DNA of 64,000 nt from Sphingomonas sp. NBWT7 (GTDB lineage: Bacteria; Pseudomonadota; Alphaproteobacteria; Sphingomonadales; Sphingomonadaceae), in the NCBI RefSeq assembly GCF_014217605.1, contig NZ_CP043639.1, positions 2,069,501 through 2,133,500 on the forward strand, written 5' to 3'. The notes beneath the pieces were generated by a model. It did no database searches, was not told the DNA's origin, and saw only the letters and a program-made list of their open reading frames with translations. Below, piece by piece: positions 48,292 through 56,668 of the stretch (the stretch's first letter is position 1; each line of letters starts with the position of its first letter). Both the position numbers and the translations under genes were made by a program.

Positions 48292-49421
48292 GATGCGACC
48301 CGCCATGGCGGGAAGCGGCGGTTCTCGCCAGCGGTGTAGAGACGAAGCGGATTGCCCGCGGGATCGACGAGTGCCGCCTCGCGCCAACCCCACGGCTGAT
48401 CGACCGGATCGCCGACCGCAATCCCGTGCGCGCGCGCCGCAGCGACGGCGGCATCGAGATCGCCGACTTCCAGAAAAACGACCGCCCGTCCGCCGACCTC
48501 CGCGGTCGCCTCGATCGATAGCGTGGTGCCGCCCGCGCTCTCGAAGCGCGCGTAGCGGCCGCCGCTGTCGACGATCGGGACGAGGCCGAGCGCGCGATAG
48601 AAGGCGAAGCTTGCTGCGTGGTCGGTCGCGGGAAGCGTCACCTGATTGATCGTCGCGCCCCCGAGATCGCAGTCGAGCCGCACCTTGTGATGCCCCATCG
48701 GGCCGTGCCCGCCGCCGAGCCCAGGCGCCTCCTTGAGCGCGATGCGCACGAAGCGTCGCGCGCGGTCGATCGCGACGGGCAGCGGCAGGCCGCGGCCCAA
48801 TCCTTCCGCGATCGCGCTCGCCAGCGTGCAGCCGGTGCCGTGCGTGTGCGGCGTATTGATCCGCGGCGCGGACCAGCGCGCGACCTCACCGTCACGTGCG
48901 ATCAACCGGTCGGTGATCACTTCCCCCTCGGCATGCCCACCCTTGGCGAGCAGCGCCGCGCCGGTCGCGAGTACCGCCGCCTCGCCGCCCAGCGCGGCGA
49001 GTTCGGGCAGGTTGGGGGTGACGAGCGTCGCGCCGTGCATCAGCCGATCGAACGCGGCAATCGTCGCGTCGTCGGCGAGCACCGATCCCGACGTCGCGAT
49101 CATCACCGGATCGAACACGATCGGCACACCGCACAATCCTTCGAGCACGTCGGCGACGGCGTGCACCGTTTCGGCCGATCCGATCATGCCGATCTTCACC
49201 GCGTCGGCGCCGATATCGTCGAGGCAGGCGCGCATCTGCTGCACCACCATCGCGGGCGGGATCGGATGGACGCCGTGGACGCCCAGCGTGTTCTGCGCGG
49301 TGATCGCGGTCACCGCGGTCATCGCGTGGCCGCCGAGCATCGTGACGGTGCGGATATCGGCTTGGATGCCCGCCCCGCCCCCCGAATCGGAACCGGCGAC
49401 GATGAGGATCCGCGCCGTCAT
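48279..49421 (-). CDS. thiD: HMP/HMP-phosphate kinase ThiD fused to a VOC domain
   Basis: The N-terminal part (residues 1 to about 246) is ThiD, which phosphorylates hydroxymethylpyrimidine twice for thiamine synthesis. It has the substrate region AGSDSGGGAGIQADI, then FDPVMIATSG, TPNLPELAAL and the anion-hole Cys198 in HTHGTGCTLASAIAEG. After PGLGGGHGPMGHHKV the sequence passes, with no stop, into a VOC/glyoxalase-like domain (about 257-370), with TLPATDHAASFAFYRALGLV and the end ALVDPAGNPLRLYTAG. The join is in-frame and the total is 380 residues. ATG 49421 has its usual family start, MTARILIVAGSDS. What the VOC part does is unknown. Confidence 0.9.
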   Translation of the reverse strand: MTARILIVAGSDSGGGAGIQADIRTVTMLGGHAMTAVTAITAQNTLGVHGVHPIPPAMVVQQMRACLDDIGADAVKIGMIGSAETVHAVADVLEGLCGVPIVFDPVMIATSGSVLADDATIAAFDRLMHGATLVTPNLPELAALGGEAAVLATGAALLAKGGHAEGEVITDRLIARDGEVARWSAPRINTPHTHGTGCTLASAIAEGLGRGLPLPVAIDRARRFVRIALKEAPGLGGGHGPMGHHKVRLDCDLGGATINQVTLPATDHAASFAFYRALGLVPIVDSGGRYARFESAGGTTLSIEATAEVGGRAVVFLEVGDLDAAVAAARAHGIAVGDPVDQPWGWREAALVDPAGNPLRLYTAGENRRFPPWRVASCPD

Positions 49422-49479
49422 CGACGACCTCGCGGCGCGCCTCTCGATCGGCAGACCGGCAGCGAGCAAACCGCCCGGC

Positions 49480-49704
49480 TCACCCCTTGTGGAACCGCGT
49501 CGTCGCGGCCGGATGCTTCTTCAGCGCCGCGCCGACGCGCGCCGGGCGGTCGAGCAGTTCGCCGCCGCAATTGGGGCAGCGTTCGTCCATCGCATCGGCA
49601 CAGTCGGCGCAGAAGGTGCATTCAAACGAGCAGATGAAGGCGCCGCCCTCGTCGGCGGGCAGATCGGTTCCGCAGCGTTCGCAATCGGGGCGCATCTCGA
49701 GCAT
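49480..49704 (-). CDS. DUF1272 zinc-ribbon protein
   Basis: This is a 74-residue protein of the DUF1272 family with cysteine pairs arranged as CERCG, then CSFECTFCADC and CPNCGG, which likely bind one or two zinc ions. The start is ATG 49704 (MLEMRPDCERC). The gene is 58 bases upstream of the thiD-VOC gene and 10 bases downstream of the thioesterase gene, all on one strand, so they may be co-transcribed. No function is known for the family. Confidence 0.88.
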   Translation of the reverse strand: MLEMRPDCERCGTDLPADEGGAFICSFECTFCADCADAMDERCPNCGGELLDRPARVGAALKKHPAATTRFHKG

Positions 49705-49714
49705 CGCGGCGCCC

Positions 49715-50158
49715 TTACGCCACCCGATCGGGCTGCGCTACCACCAGCGCGTCGATGAAGCGGCGCACGTCACCGTCGATCGCCACCGGGCGACCGGTGG
49801 GCAGGTGAACGTTGACGCTGACGATCTCGATCACGTTGCACAGATCGCCGTGCTGGTTGGCGAGTTCGAAGCGCTTGGTGATGCTCGACGTGCCGACGCG
49901 GTCGATCCGCACCGATACTTCGACGGTGTCGCCGAGCAACAGCGGCTTGAGATAATCGACGGTGGCGCGGCGGACGTGGAACTCCATCTCGCGCCACGTC
50001 TCGCCCAGCGCGTCGGCGATCCCGGTCCACGCCCAATATTCGGTGACCGCGACGTCGGCATATTCGAGGTAGCGCGAGTTGAAGACGACGCGCTGGCCGT
50101 CGATCTCGGCGTAGCGCACCTTGAGCGCGGTCGAGAAGGCGAAGCCGGGACGGGTCAT
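49715..50158 (-). CDS. Hot-dog fold acyl-CoA thioesterase (YbgC/FcbC-like)
   Basis: This 147-residue protein is of the 4-hydroxybenzoyl-CoA thioesterase/YbgC family. The catalytic region reads VRYAEIDGQRVVFNSRYLEYAD, with the expected Asp at the start of the long helix; the usual YAETDxxGxxxHxxYL changes to Asn-Ser-Arg in the second half, as in other divergent members. DRVGTSSITKRFEL is the family's beta-strand core. It would hydrolyse an acyl-CoA thioester. The DUF1272 gene starts ten bases downstream. Confidence 0.88.
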   Translation of the reverse strand: MTRPGFAFSTALKVRYAEIDGQRVVFNSRYLEYADVAVTEYWAWTGIADALGETWREMEFHVRRATVDYLKPLLLGDTVEVSVRIDRVGTSSITKRFELANQHGDLCNVIEIVSVNVHLPTGRPVAIDGDVRRFIDALVVAQPDRVA

Positions 50159-50237
50159 GCGATGATCCTGATACCTGTGTCTGTGTGGGGCGTGGGCGCC
50201 GGCAGTGTCCCTGTCGCGTCGCTGCGTGAACGCGCTG

Positions 50238-51035
50238 CTACAGGATCAGCTTGAGCCCGACGACGGCGAGCGTCGTCGCAAGAATCGGCGTCAGCACGCG
50301 GTCGGTGACGCGCGTGGCGATCACGCTGCCCAGCACGATGCCCGGGATCGAACCCGCCAGCAGCGAGACGAGCAGCGCCGCGTCGACCGAGCCGAGCCAC
50401 CAATGCCCGATCCCCGCGATCAGCGTGAGCGGCACGGCGTGCGCGATGTCCGAACCGACCAGCCGATTGATCGGCGTCGTCGGGTAGAGGATCAGCAGCG
50501 CCGTCATGCCGAGCGCGCCCGCCCCGACCGAGGTGAGCGAGACGAGCACGCCGAGCAGCGCGCCGAGCAGCATCGTTAGCGCGGCCAGCCGCCGCGCACT
50601 CATGCCGCGGAAGCGCGGCCCGATACGTGCGACGATCCGCGTGCGGAAGAACGTGGCCAGCGCGGTCAGGATCAGCGCGATCCCCAGCACCGCCGCGATC
50701 GTCGTGCCCGTCCCGCTGGTGTGCGCGTTCACTCGGCTAAGCACCAGCAGCGTCAGCGCCGCGGCGGGCACGCTGCCGATCGCCAGCCGGCGGACGATCA
50801 CCCAGTCAACCGTGCCGCGCAGCCCGTGCACCGCGCCGCCGACGGTCTTGGTCGCCGAGGCGTAGAGCAGATCGGTGCCGACTGCGGTGGCCGGATGGAA
50901 GCCGAAGGCGAGCACGAGCAGCGGCGTCATCAGCGATCCGCCGCCGACGCCGGTCAGCCCGACAAGCATCCCCACGAGGACGCCGGCGAGCGAGTAGAGC
51001 GGGTTGTAGGCGGCAATCACGTAGCGACGCCCCAT
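50238..51035 (-). CDS. TauE/SafE family permease
   Basis: This inner-membrane permease has 265 residues and about eight hydrophobic segments in two halves, each with the family's glycine-rich motif (GMLVGLTGVGGGSLMTPLLV and GALLGVLVSLTSVGAGALGM). Family members move sulfite, sulfoacetate or similar anions. FGFHPATAVGTDLLYASATK also matches. No sulfur-metabolism gene is nearby, so the substrate is open. Confidence 0.9.
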   Translation of the reverse strand: MGRRYVIAAYNPLYSLAGVLVGMLVGLTGVGGGSLMTPLLVLAFGFHPATAVGTDLLYASATKTVGGAVHGLRGTVDWVIVRRLAIGSVPAAALTLLVLSRVNAHTSGTGTTIAAVLGIALILTALATFFRTRIVARIGPRFRGMSARRLAALTMLLGALLGVLVSLTSVGAGALGMTALLILYPTTPINRLVGSDIAHAVPLTLIAGIGHWWLGSVDAALLVSLLAGSIPGIVLGSVIATRVTDRVLTPILATTLAVVGLKLIL

Positions 51036-51114
51036 TCGAACGGCGATCCCCGAGCCTCGCCGCGACGAAACGCGATGCAGCGTTCGCGCCGCTGCCGCCG
51101 CACGAACGGGTGGC

Positions 51115-52323
51115 TCAACCCGCGTTCCGCGCAGGCGTGTTGACGCCCATGCTGGCGAGATACTTCTTCACGTTGCGCGCCGCCTGGCGCAGCCGCTGCT
51201 CGTTCTCGACCATCGCGATACGCACGAACCCCTCGCCGTTCTCGCCGTAGCCGACGCCCGGCGCGACCGCGACCTTGGCGTGGGTAAGCATCTGCTTGGA
51301 GAATTCGAGGCTGCCGAGGTGCGCGAGTGCCGGCGGCAGCGGCGCCCAGGCGAACATCGAGGCGCGCGGGCTCGGAATGTCCCAACCGGCGCGGCCGAAG
51401 CTCTCAACCATCACGTCGCGGCGCTTGTGGTAGAGGCGGCGGTTCTGCTCGACGATGTCCTGCGGGCCGTTCAATGCCGCGCAGGCCGCCGCCTGGATCG
51501 GCGTGAAGGCGCCGTAATCGAGATACGATTTGACGCGCGTCATCGCCGCGATCAGCGTCTTGTTGCCGACCGCGAAGCCGATCCGCCAGCCGGCCATCGA
51601 ATAGGTCTTGCTGAGTGAGGTGAACTCGATCGCGACGTCCTTGGCGCCCTTCACCTGCATGATCGAGGGCGTCGGATTGCCGTCGTAATAAAGCTCCGAA
51701 TAGGCGAGGTCCGAGATGATCCACACTTGGTTCTCGCGCGCCCAGGCGACCAGCCGCTCGTAGAAGGCGAGATCGACCGCCTCCGCCGTCGGGTTCGACG
51801 GGTAGTTGACGACGAGGATGCTCGGCCGCGGCACGGTAAAGGCCATCGCGCGCTCGAGGCTCTCGAAATAGCGCTCGTCGGGCGTCGTGGGCACCGCGCG
51901 GATCGTCGCGCCGGCGATGATGAATCCGAAGGTGTGGATCGGGTAGCTCGGATTGGGCGCGAGCACGACGTCGCCCGGCGCGGTGATCGCGGTGGCGAGG
52001 CTGGCGAGCCCCTCCTTCGATCCCATCGTCACCACGACCTCGGTCTCGGGATCGATGTCGACGCCGAAGCGGCGGCCGTAGTAATTGGCCTGCGCGCGGC
52101 GCAGCCCTGGGATGCCCTTCGACGCCGAATAGCCATGCGCGTCGGGCTTCTTCGCCACCTCGACGAGCTTGTCGATGACGTGCGGCGGCGGCGGCAGATC
52201 GGGGTTGCCCATGCCGAGATCGATGATGTCCTCGCCGCCCGCACGCGCCGCGGCCCGCATCGCATTCACTTCGGCGATGACATAGGGCGGCAAGCGCTTG
52301 ATGCGGTAGAATTCGTCGGACAT
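51115..52323 (-). CDS. alaC: PLP-dependent aminotransferase, AlaC-like
   Basis: This is a class I/II aminotransferase of 402 residues, closest in features to AlaC-type glutamate-pyruvate or LL-diaminopimelate-like enzymes. It has MSDEFYRIKRLPPYVIAEVN, GMGNPDLPPPPHVI, then GYSASKGIPGLRRAQANYY and VVTMGSKEGLASLATA. The Schiff-base lysine is in EFTSLSKTYSMAGWRIGF. ATG 52323 has GAGGG before it; the open frame upstream is not supported. It is divergent from phaC, 115 bases apart. Confidence 0.9.
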   Translation of the reverse strand: MSDEFYRIKRLPPYVIAEVNAMRAAARAGGEDIIDLGMGNPDLPPPPHVIDKLVEVAKKPDAHGYSASKGIPGLRRAQANYYGRRFGVDIDPETEVVVTMGSKEGLASLATAITAPGDVVLAPNPSYPIHTFGFIIAGATIRAVPTTPDERYFESLERAMAFTVPRPSILVVNYPSNPTAEAVDLAFYERLVAWARENQVWIISDLAYSELYYDGNPTPSIMQVKGAKDVAIEFTSLSKTYSMAGWRIGFAVGNKTLIAAMTRVKSYLDYGAFTPIQAAACAALNGPQDIVEQNRRLYHKRRDVMVESFGRAGWDIPSPRASMFAWAPLPPALAHLGSLEFSKQMLTHAKVAVAPGVGYGENGEGFVRIAMVENEQRLRQAARNVKKYLASMGVNTPARNAG

Positions 52324-52438
52324 GGGCGTACCCTCGTTGCGGGAGCACCGGGCATAGCGGCTGCATCGGGCGAGCGGAAGGCAGCCGGGGTTTCGCCGTC
52401 GCGAAGCCGCGCTATGCTGATGGGTGGAAGAGGATTGC

Positions 52439-54202
52439 ATGACCGATCGACCCCATTCCGCTACCGGCGCCGCTGCAGGCGGTGCGCCCGACGCGCCGCC
52501 GGAAGCCGTCGCCGCCGCTTCCGTCCCCAGCCTCGCCGATCTTCAGCATTGGACATGGGTGATGGGGCGGGCGCAGCAGATGATGCTCGAGCAGGGGCTA
52601 GCGACGCTCGACGCGACGCCCGCCGCCAACCCGCTCGCCGCGCAGGTGCGCGATTTCTGGGCCGACAGCCTGTCGCTGTGGCAGCGCTTCCTCGATCCCG
52701 CGCAGCCAAAGCCGGAAGAGCCCGCCGCGCAATCGCGCGACAAGCGCTTCAAGGCCGATGCGTGGCGCGACAATCCGATGTTCGACTGGATCCGCCAGTC
52801 GTACTTCTTGATCTCGGACCATATGCTGCGCGGGATCGACGCGCTCGATGGCGTCGACGAGCGGCAGAGGGAACAGCTGCGCTTCGCGACGCGCGGTTTC
52901 GTCGACGCGATGAGCCCGTCGAACTTCGCGCTGACCAATCCCGAGGTGATCGCCAAGACGATCGAGACGCGCGGCGAGAATTTGCTCAAGGGCCTGCAGC
53001 ACATGCTCGCCGACATGGGCCGCGGGCAGCTGACGCATACGCCCGACGGTGCGTTCGAGATCGGCCGCAACCTGGCGGTCACCCCCGGCCAGGTAATCCA
53101 CCGCACCCCGCTCTACGAACTCATCCAATATGCGCCGGCGACGCCCGACGTGCTCGCCACGCCGCTGGTCATCTTTCCGCCGTGGATCAACCGCTTCTAC
53201 ATTCTCGATCTCACGCCCGAAAAAAGCTTCATCCGCTGGTGCGTCGAGCGCGGGATCACCGTGTTCATGGTGTCGTGGAAGTCCGCCGACGCGACGATGA
53301 AGGACGTGGTGTGGGACGATTACGTCGCCGCGCAGATCGATGCGATCGACACGATCCGCGCGCTGCTCGACGTGCCGGCGGTGCACGCTATCGGCTATTG
53401 CGTCGCGGGGACGACGCTCGCCGCGACGCTCGCGCTGCTCGCCGCGCGCGGCGAGGCGGCCAAAGTGCACAGCGCCACCTTCTTCACCGCGCAGGTCGAT
53501 TTCGCGCAAGCGGGCGAACTGCAGCATTTCGTCGACGACGAACAGCTGGCGATGGTGCGGTCGCTGTCGGGCGAGGGCTATCTCGACGGGCGCTACATGG
53601 CAGCAACGTTCAATCTGCTGCGCGGACGCGACCTGATCTGGAACTACGTCACCAACAATTACCTGCTCGGCAACGACTATGCGCCGTTCGATCTGCTGCA
53701 CTGGAACGGCGACACCACCAATCTGCCGGCGAAGTGGCACCAGAGCTACCTGACCGATTTGTACCGCGACAATCTGCTGGTGAAGCCCGGCGCGCTGTCG
53801 ATCGACGGCACGCCAATCGATCTGACGCGCGTCGCGACGCCGACCTTCGTCCAGGCGGGGCGCGAGGATCATATCGCGCCGGCGGAAAGCGTGTGGGAAA
53901 TCACCCGTCATTTCCGTGGGCCCGTGCGCTTCCTGCTCGCCGGATCGGGGCATATCGCGGGCGTGGTCAACCCGCCGTCGGCACAGAAATACCAATATTG
54001 GATCAACGACGCGTCCGCCGACACGCTGGACGCATTCGTCGCCGGCGCCACCGAAACCAAGGGCAGCTGGTGGGCATACTGGTTCGACTGGCTGGCAGCG
54101 CATGACGCCACGCGCGTTCCCGCGGATGGGGCACGCCAACCCGGGCAGGGATCGTTGCCCGCGATCGAGCCCGCACCCGGGAGCTACGTCCGCACGCGCT
54201 GA
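52439..54202 (+). CDS. phaC: Class I poly(3-hydroxyalkanoate) synthase
   Basis: PhaC polymerises (R)-3-hydroxyacyl-CoA into PHA granules. The 587 residues include an Ala/Pro-rich N-terminus and the catalytic core: the lipase-like box GYCVAGT with the nucleophile Cys321, Asp477 in GREDHIAPAE and His505 in GSGHIAGVVNPP. PPWINRFYILDLTPEKSF is a class I signature. ATG 52439 is preceded by AGAGGA; a GTG five codons earlier is possible. The phasin gene follows, so the two form a storage-granule unit. phaA and phaB are not in the window. Confidence 0.95.
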   Translation: MTDRPHSATGAAAGGAPDAPPEAVAAASVPSLADLQHWTWVMGRAQQMMLEQGLATLDATPAANPLAAQVRDFWADSLSLWQRFLDPAQPKPEEPAAQSRDKRFKADAWRDNPMFDWIRQSYFLISDHMLRGIDALDGVDERQREQLRFATRGFVDAMSPSNFALTNPEVIAKTIETRGENLLKGLQHMLADMGRGQLTHTPDGAFEIGRNLAVTPGQVIHRTPLYELIQYAPATPDVLATPLVIFPPWINRFYILDLTPEKSFIRWCVERGITVFMVSWKSADATMKDVVWDDYVAAQIDAIDTIRALLDVPAVHAIGYCVAGTTLAATLALLAARGEAAKVHSATFFTAQVDFAQAGELQHFVDDEQLAMVRSLSGEGYLDGRYMAATFNLLRGRDLIWNYVTNNYLLGNDYAPFDLLHWNGDTTNLPAKWHQSYLTDLYRDNLLVKPGALSIDGTPIDLTRVATPTFVQAGREDHIAPAESVWEITRHFRGPVRFLLAGSGHIAGVVNPPSAQKYQYWINDASADTLDAFVAGATETKGSWWAYWFDWLAAHDATRVPADGARQPGQGSLPAIEPAPGSYVRTR

Positions 54203-54216
54203 TCCCTGCCATCATT

Positions 54217-54280
54217 TGCTGCGCCGCACAAAATCGCGCTTGCATCGATGTAAGCAAGCCCCTATTTGTGCAGTGCAGCA
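54217..54280 (+). promoter_or_regulatory. Large dyad upstream of the phasin gene (possible PhaR site)
   Basis: TGCTGCGCCGCACAAA (54217-54232) and, inverted, TTTGTGCAGTGCAGCA (54265-54280) match at 14 of 16 positions. Between them lies an 18-bp near-palindrome, GCTTGCATCGATGTAAGC (54238-54255; one mismatched pair), nearly at the centre. TGC-rich arms of this kind are the type of site bound by the PHA regulator PhaR upstream of phasin genes in other alphaproteobacteria. That assignment is inference. Confidence 0.5.
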
Positions 54281-54297
54281 TGATGGAGCTTTCGCGC

Positions 54298-54969
54298 ATG
54301 ACCGATATCCCGACGCCGATCAGCCTCGATGAGATCGTCGTGCCGAATGCCGAAGACGGGCCCAGCCCGGTGCCGCCGGTGCTCAAGGCGCCGACCGCGA
54401 AGCCGGCCACCAAGAAGCCGGCCCTAGCCAAGACTGCCGCGCCCGCGCCCGAGATCGCCGCAGACGCGCAGCCCGTTGCCGAACCCAATCAGTCAGCCGC
54501 TCCGGCGGTCCGCAGGATGAAGGAATTCAAGATGGTCGAGACGATCGAGATGATGACCGACAAGACGAAGACCGCGTTCGCCGACGTGAACGAGCGCGCC
54601 AAGGCTTCGATGGAGAAGGGCGCGCGCGCGCTCGAGGACGTCGCCGCCTTCAACAAGGGCAACATCGAGGCGATCGTCGAATCGTCGAAGATCGCCGCCA
54701 AGGGCATGGAGCAGATGGGCCAGAACGCCGCCGCCTACGCCAAGACCTCGTTCGACCACGCATCGAGCGCGTTCAAGTCGATGACGACGGTGAAGTCGCC
54801 GACCGAATTGTTCAAGCTGCAGAGCGACTATGCGCGCAGCTCGTTCGACGCGTTCGTCGCCGAAGCCTCACGCTCGACCGAAGCGGCGCTGAAGCTCGCC
54901 GGCGAGATCGCCCAGCCGATCTCAAACCGAGTCGCGCTCGCTGCCGAGAAGATCAAGGTCGCCGCGTAA
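54298..54969 (+). CDS. phaP: Phasin family protein
   Basis: This is a PHA granule-coating protein of 223 residues. The first 75 are Pro/Ala/Lys-rich and of low complexity ([15 protein letters not shown]), and the phasin domain begins around residue 80, with [18 protein letters not shown] and then long amphipathic helices ([21 protein letters not shown], as [17 protein letters not shown]) and [21 protein letters not shown]. The length of the N-terminal extension depends on start choice: ATG 54298 has GGAG upstream, while ATG 54280 or 54283 could also serve. It is 95 bases from phaC; a strong terminator follows. Confidence 0.88.
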   Translation: MTDIPTPISLDEIVVPNAEDGPSPVPPVLKAPTAKPATKKPALAKTAAPAPEIAADAQPVAEPNQSAAPAVRRMKEFKMVETIEMMTDKTKTAFADVNERAKASMEKGARALEDVAAFNKGNIEAIVESSKIAAKGMEQMGQNAAAYAKTSFDHASSAFKSMTTVKSPTELFKLQSDYARSSFDAFVAEASRSTEAALKLAGEIAQPISNRVALAAEKIKVAA

Positions 54970-54998
54970 CCCGCGTCGTCCTTCAGTACCCGCGTAAC

Positions 54999-55035
54999 CG
55001 GGCGGTCGCTTCGCAGCGGCCGCCCGTTTTCGTTT
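54999..55035 (+). terminator. Rho-independent terminator after the phasin gene
   Basis: A 12-bp stem (54999-55010 with 55015-55026, one G-U pair) with a 4-base loop is followed by TTTTCGTTT. It lies 30 bases past the phasin stop and ends the phaC-phasin unit before clpS. Confidence 0.88.
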
Positions 55036-55106
55036 CGATGTGCGGCGTCTTCGGCCGACGGGCCCTTGCCCTCGCCCGCCCGCTTGCCATATTTTGCGGC
55101 GTGACC

Positions 55107-55454
55107 ATGACCAGCCTTCCGATCACCATGGCCGAGCGGCGCGACGATGGCGGTGAGGGAACCGGCGTCGGCATCGCGACGCGTACCCGCGCCAAGACGA
55201 AGCAGCCGACGCCATATCGCGTTCTGATGCTCAACGACGACTACACGCCGATGGAATTCGTCGTGCTGTGCCTGCAGCGCTTCTTCCGCATGACGTCCGA
55301 AGAGGCGACGCGCGTGATGCTGCACGTTCATCAGAAGGGTGTCGGCGTATGCGGCGTGTTCAGCTACGAAGTCGCCGAGACCAAGGTCAGCCAAGTGATG
55401 GATTTCGCGCGGCAGAACCAGCATCCGCTGCAATGCACGCTGGAAAAGGCCTGA
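55107..55454 (+). CDS. clpS: ATP-dependent Clp protease adaptor ClpS
   Basis: ClpS brings N-end-rule substrates to ClpAP. The protein of 115 residues has the adaptor core [17 protein letters not shown], then [21 protein letters not shown] and [13 protein letters not shown] with the hydrophobic pocket residues. The N-terminal 35 residues are flexible and Gly/Thr-rich ([16 protein letters not shown]). ATG 55107 is used; ATG 55128 (MAERRDD) is also possible because neither has a strong ribosome site. clpA is not in the window. Confidence 0.93.
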   Translation: MTSLPITMAERRDDGGEGTGVGIATRTRAKTKQPTPYRVLMLNDDYTPMEFVVLCLQRFFRMTSEEATRVMLHVHQKGVGVCGVFSYEVAETKVSQVMDFARQNQHPLQCTLEKA

Positions 55455-55467
55455 CCGCCGGATCATC

Positions 55468-55785
55468 GTGCTTTTGCTCGCGCCCCTGATGATCGCGCTC
55501 GCCGCGAATGCGGCGACTCCGAGCGCGCCGGCCGAGCCCGAGCGCGCGGCCTGGTATGCCTGCCTGGAGGATTACGCGCAGGTCGCGATGGCGAGCACCG
55601 GCACCACCGCGACGATCGCATTGCAGACCGAGCAGGCGTGCGGCGCCGAACGCAAGGCGTATCAGGTCGCCCTGTGGCGCTCGCGCACCGTAGGGGGCGA
55701 TGCCGCTGCGCTGACGGCGCGCTTCGGCCACGAGGATCGCGCCGCCTACGAACATGTGATCGGTTTCGTCGAGCGGCTGCGCTGA
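55468..55785 (+). CDS. Small exported protein of unknown function
   Basis: This 105-residue protein has a signal peptide (MLLLAPLMIALAANA, cleaved about residue 15-20) and a mature part of about 85 residues with two cysteines (WYACLEDYAQ and TEQACGAERKAY) that could form a disulfide. I do not recognise it. The start is GTG 55468, 13 bases after clpS, so it is likely co-transcribed. It ends 24 bases before the convergent Crp/Fnr gene. Confidence 0.65.
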   Translation: MLLLAPLMIALAANAATPSAPAEPERAAWYACLEDYAQVAMASTGTTATIALQTEQACGAERKAYQVALWRSRTVGGDAAALTARFGHEDRAAYEHVIGFVERLR

Positions 55786-55808
55786 TCGGCACGTGCCGTC
55801 GGCAATCA

Positions 55809-56543
55809 CTAGCTCGGTGAAGACAACCACGACAGATCGACGCCGGTCATCCGATCGACGTAATGCGCCGCGCGCACCAGCCGCGCCTCGTCGATCAGGG
55901 TAACGCAGCCCCCAGCCCGCGCGATCAGCCGCTCGTCCTCCAGCTGGCGCAGCATGCGATTGACGTGCACCGCCGTCAGCCCGGTCGCATCGCCGATCTC
56001 TTCCTGCGTCAGTCCCAGTGCGAAGCTGGTCGGAAACGCCGGGTCGAGCCGGCGCATCCGATCGCGGATCTCGAGCAGCACGGAGGCGACGCGCGCGCGC
56101 GCGGACGTACGGCCGAGGCTAGCGACGCGATCGCTCAGCGCCGCGCGCGTCACCTGATCGAGCGCCATCATCGCGGCATACAATCGCGGATGATCGCGCA
56201 AGACCCGCGCCATGGCGGACCGGTCGAACATGCCGACGACGCTGTCGGCGAGCGCCGATATCGTCTCCGTCGCGCGGGCATAGGCGAGGGTCGACAGGCT
56301 GACGATATCGCCCGGCAGGATGAAGCGCAGGATCTGACGACTGCCGTCGTTCAGAATGACGAAGCTCATCAGCATCCCGCGTTTCAGAATGAAGAAATCG
56401 GCTACCGCATCGTTTTCCCGGCACAGCGCACCGCCACGCCGCACCGCGCGTTCGCGATCGTCCAGCAGCTGCAGCGCCGTCCTTTCTCCCTCTGTTAGAA
56501 CCACATGCTCGCCGAGCCGATCGGCGAAAGAGTTGCTTGGCAC
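55809..56543 (-). CDS. Crp/Fnr family transcriptional regulator
   Basis: This 244-residue regulator has an N-terminal cyclic-nucleotide-binding type domain (about 20-130, with GRGGALCRENDAVADFFILKR and ILPGDIVSLSTLAYA) and a C-terminal winged helix (about 160-235, with LGLTQEEIGDATGLTAVHVNRMLRQL, read here as EEIGDATGLTAVHVNRML). It lacks the cysteine cluster of Fnr. The start is GTG 56543 (MPSNSFADRL). It is divergent from murA, 125 bases apart; no full TTGAT-N4-ATCAA site is visible between them. Confidence 0.9.
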   Translation of the reverse strand: MPSNSFADRLGEHVVLTEGERTALQLLDDRERAVRRGGALCRENDAVADFFILKRGMLMSFVILNDGSRQILRFILPGDIVSLSTLAYARATETISALADSVVGMFDRSAMARVLRDHPRLYAAMMALDQVTRAALSDRVASLGRTSARARVASVLLEIRDRMRRLDPAFPTSFALGLTQEEIGDATGLTAVHVNRMLRQLEDERLIARAGGCVTLIDEARLVRAAHYVDRMTGVDLSWLSSPS

Positions 56544-56668
56544 TCGGTGACGATCCCCTTTTCCACCCGGGAGCTAAGCGCACGACCACGCAGGCCGCAT
56601 TAAAGTCGATCAACATCGTTACGCAGGCGTCGCTTGGCGAGCGCGCGGCAGGCAGGTAGATGCGGCCA

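Noticed and set aside
51727..54105. Plus-strand open frame of 792 codons across alaC and phaC
   Set aside because: Out of frame with phaC and antisense to alaC; no domain.
56544..56668. Fnr/FixK box between the Crp/Fnr gene and murA
   Set aside because: Only one half-site (TTGAT on the minus strand); the second half is missing.
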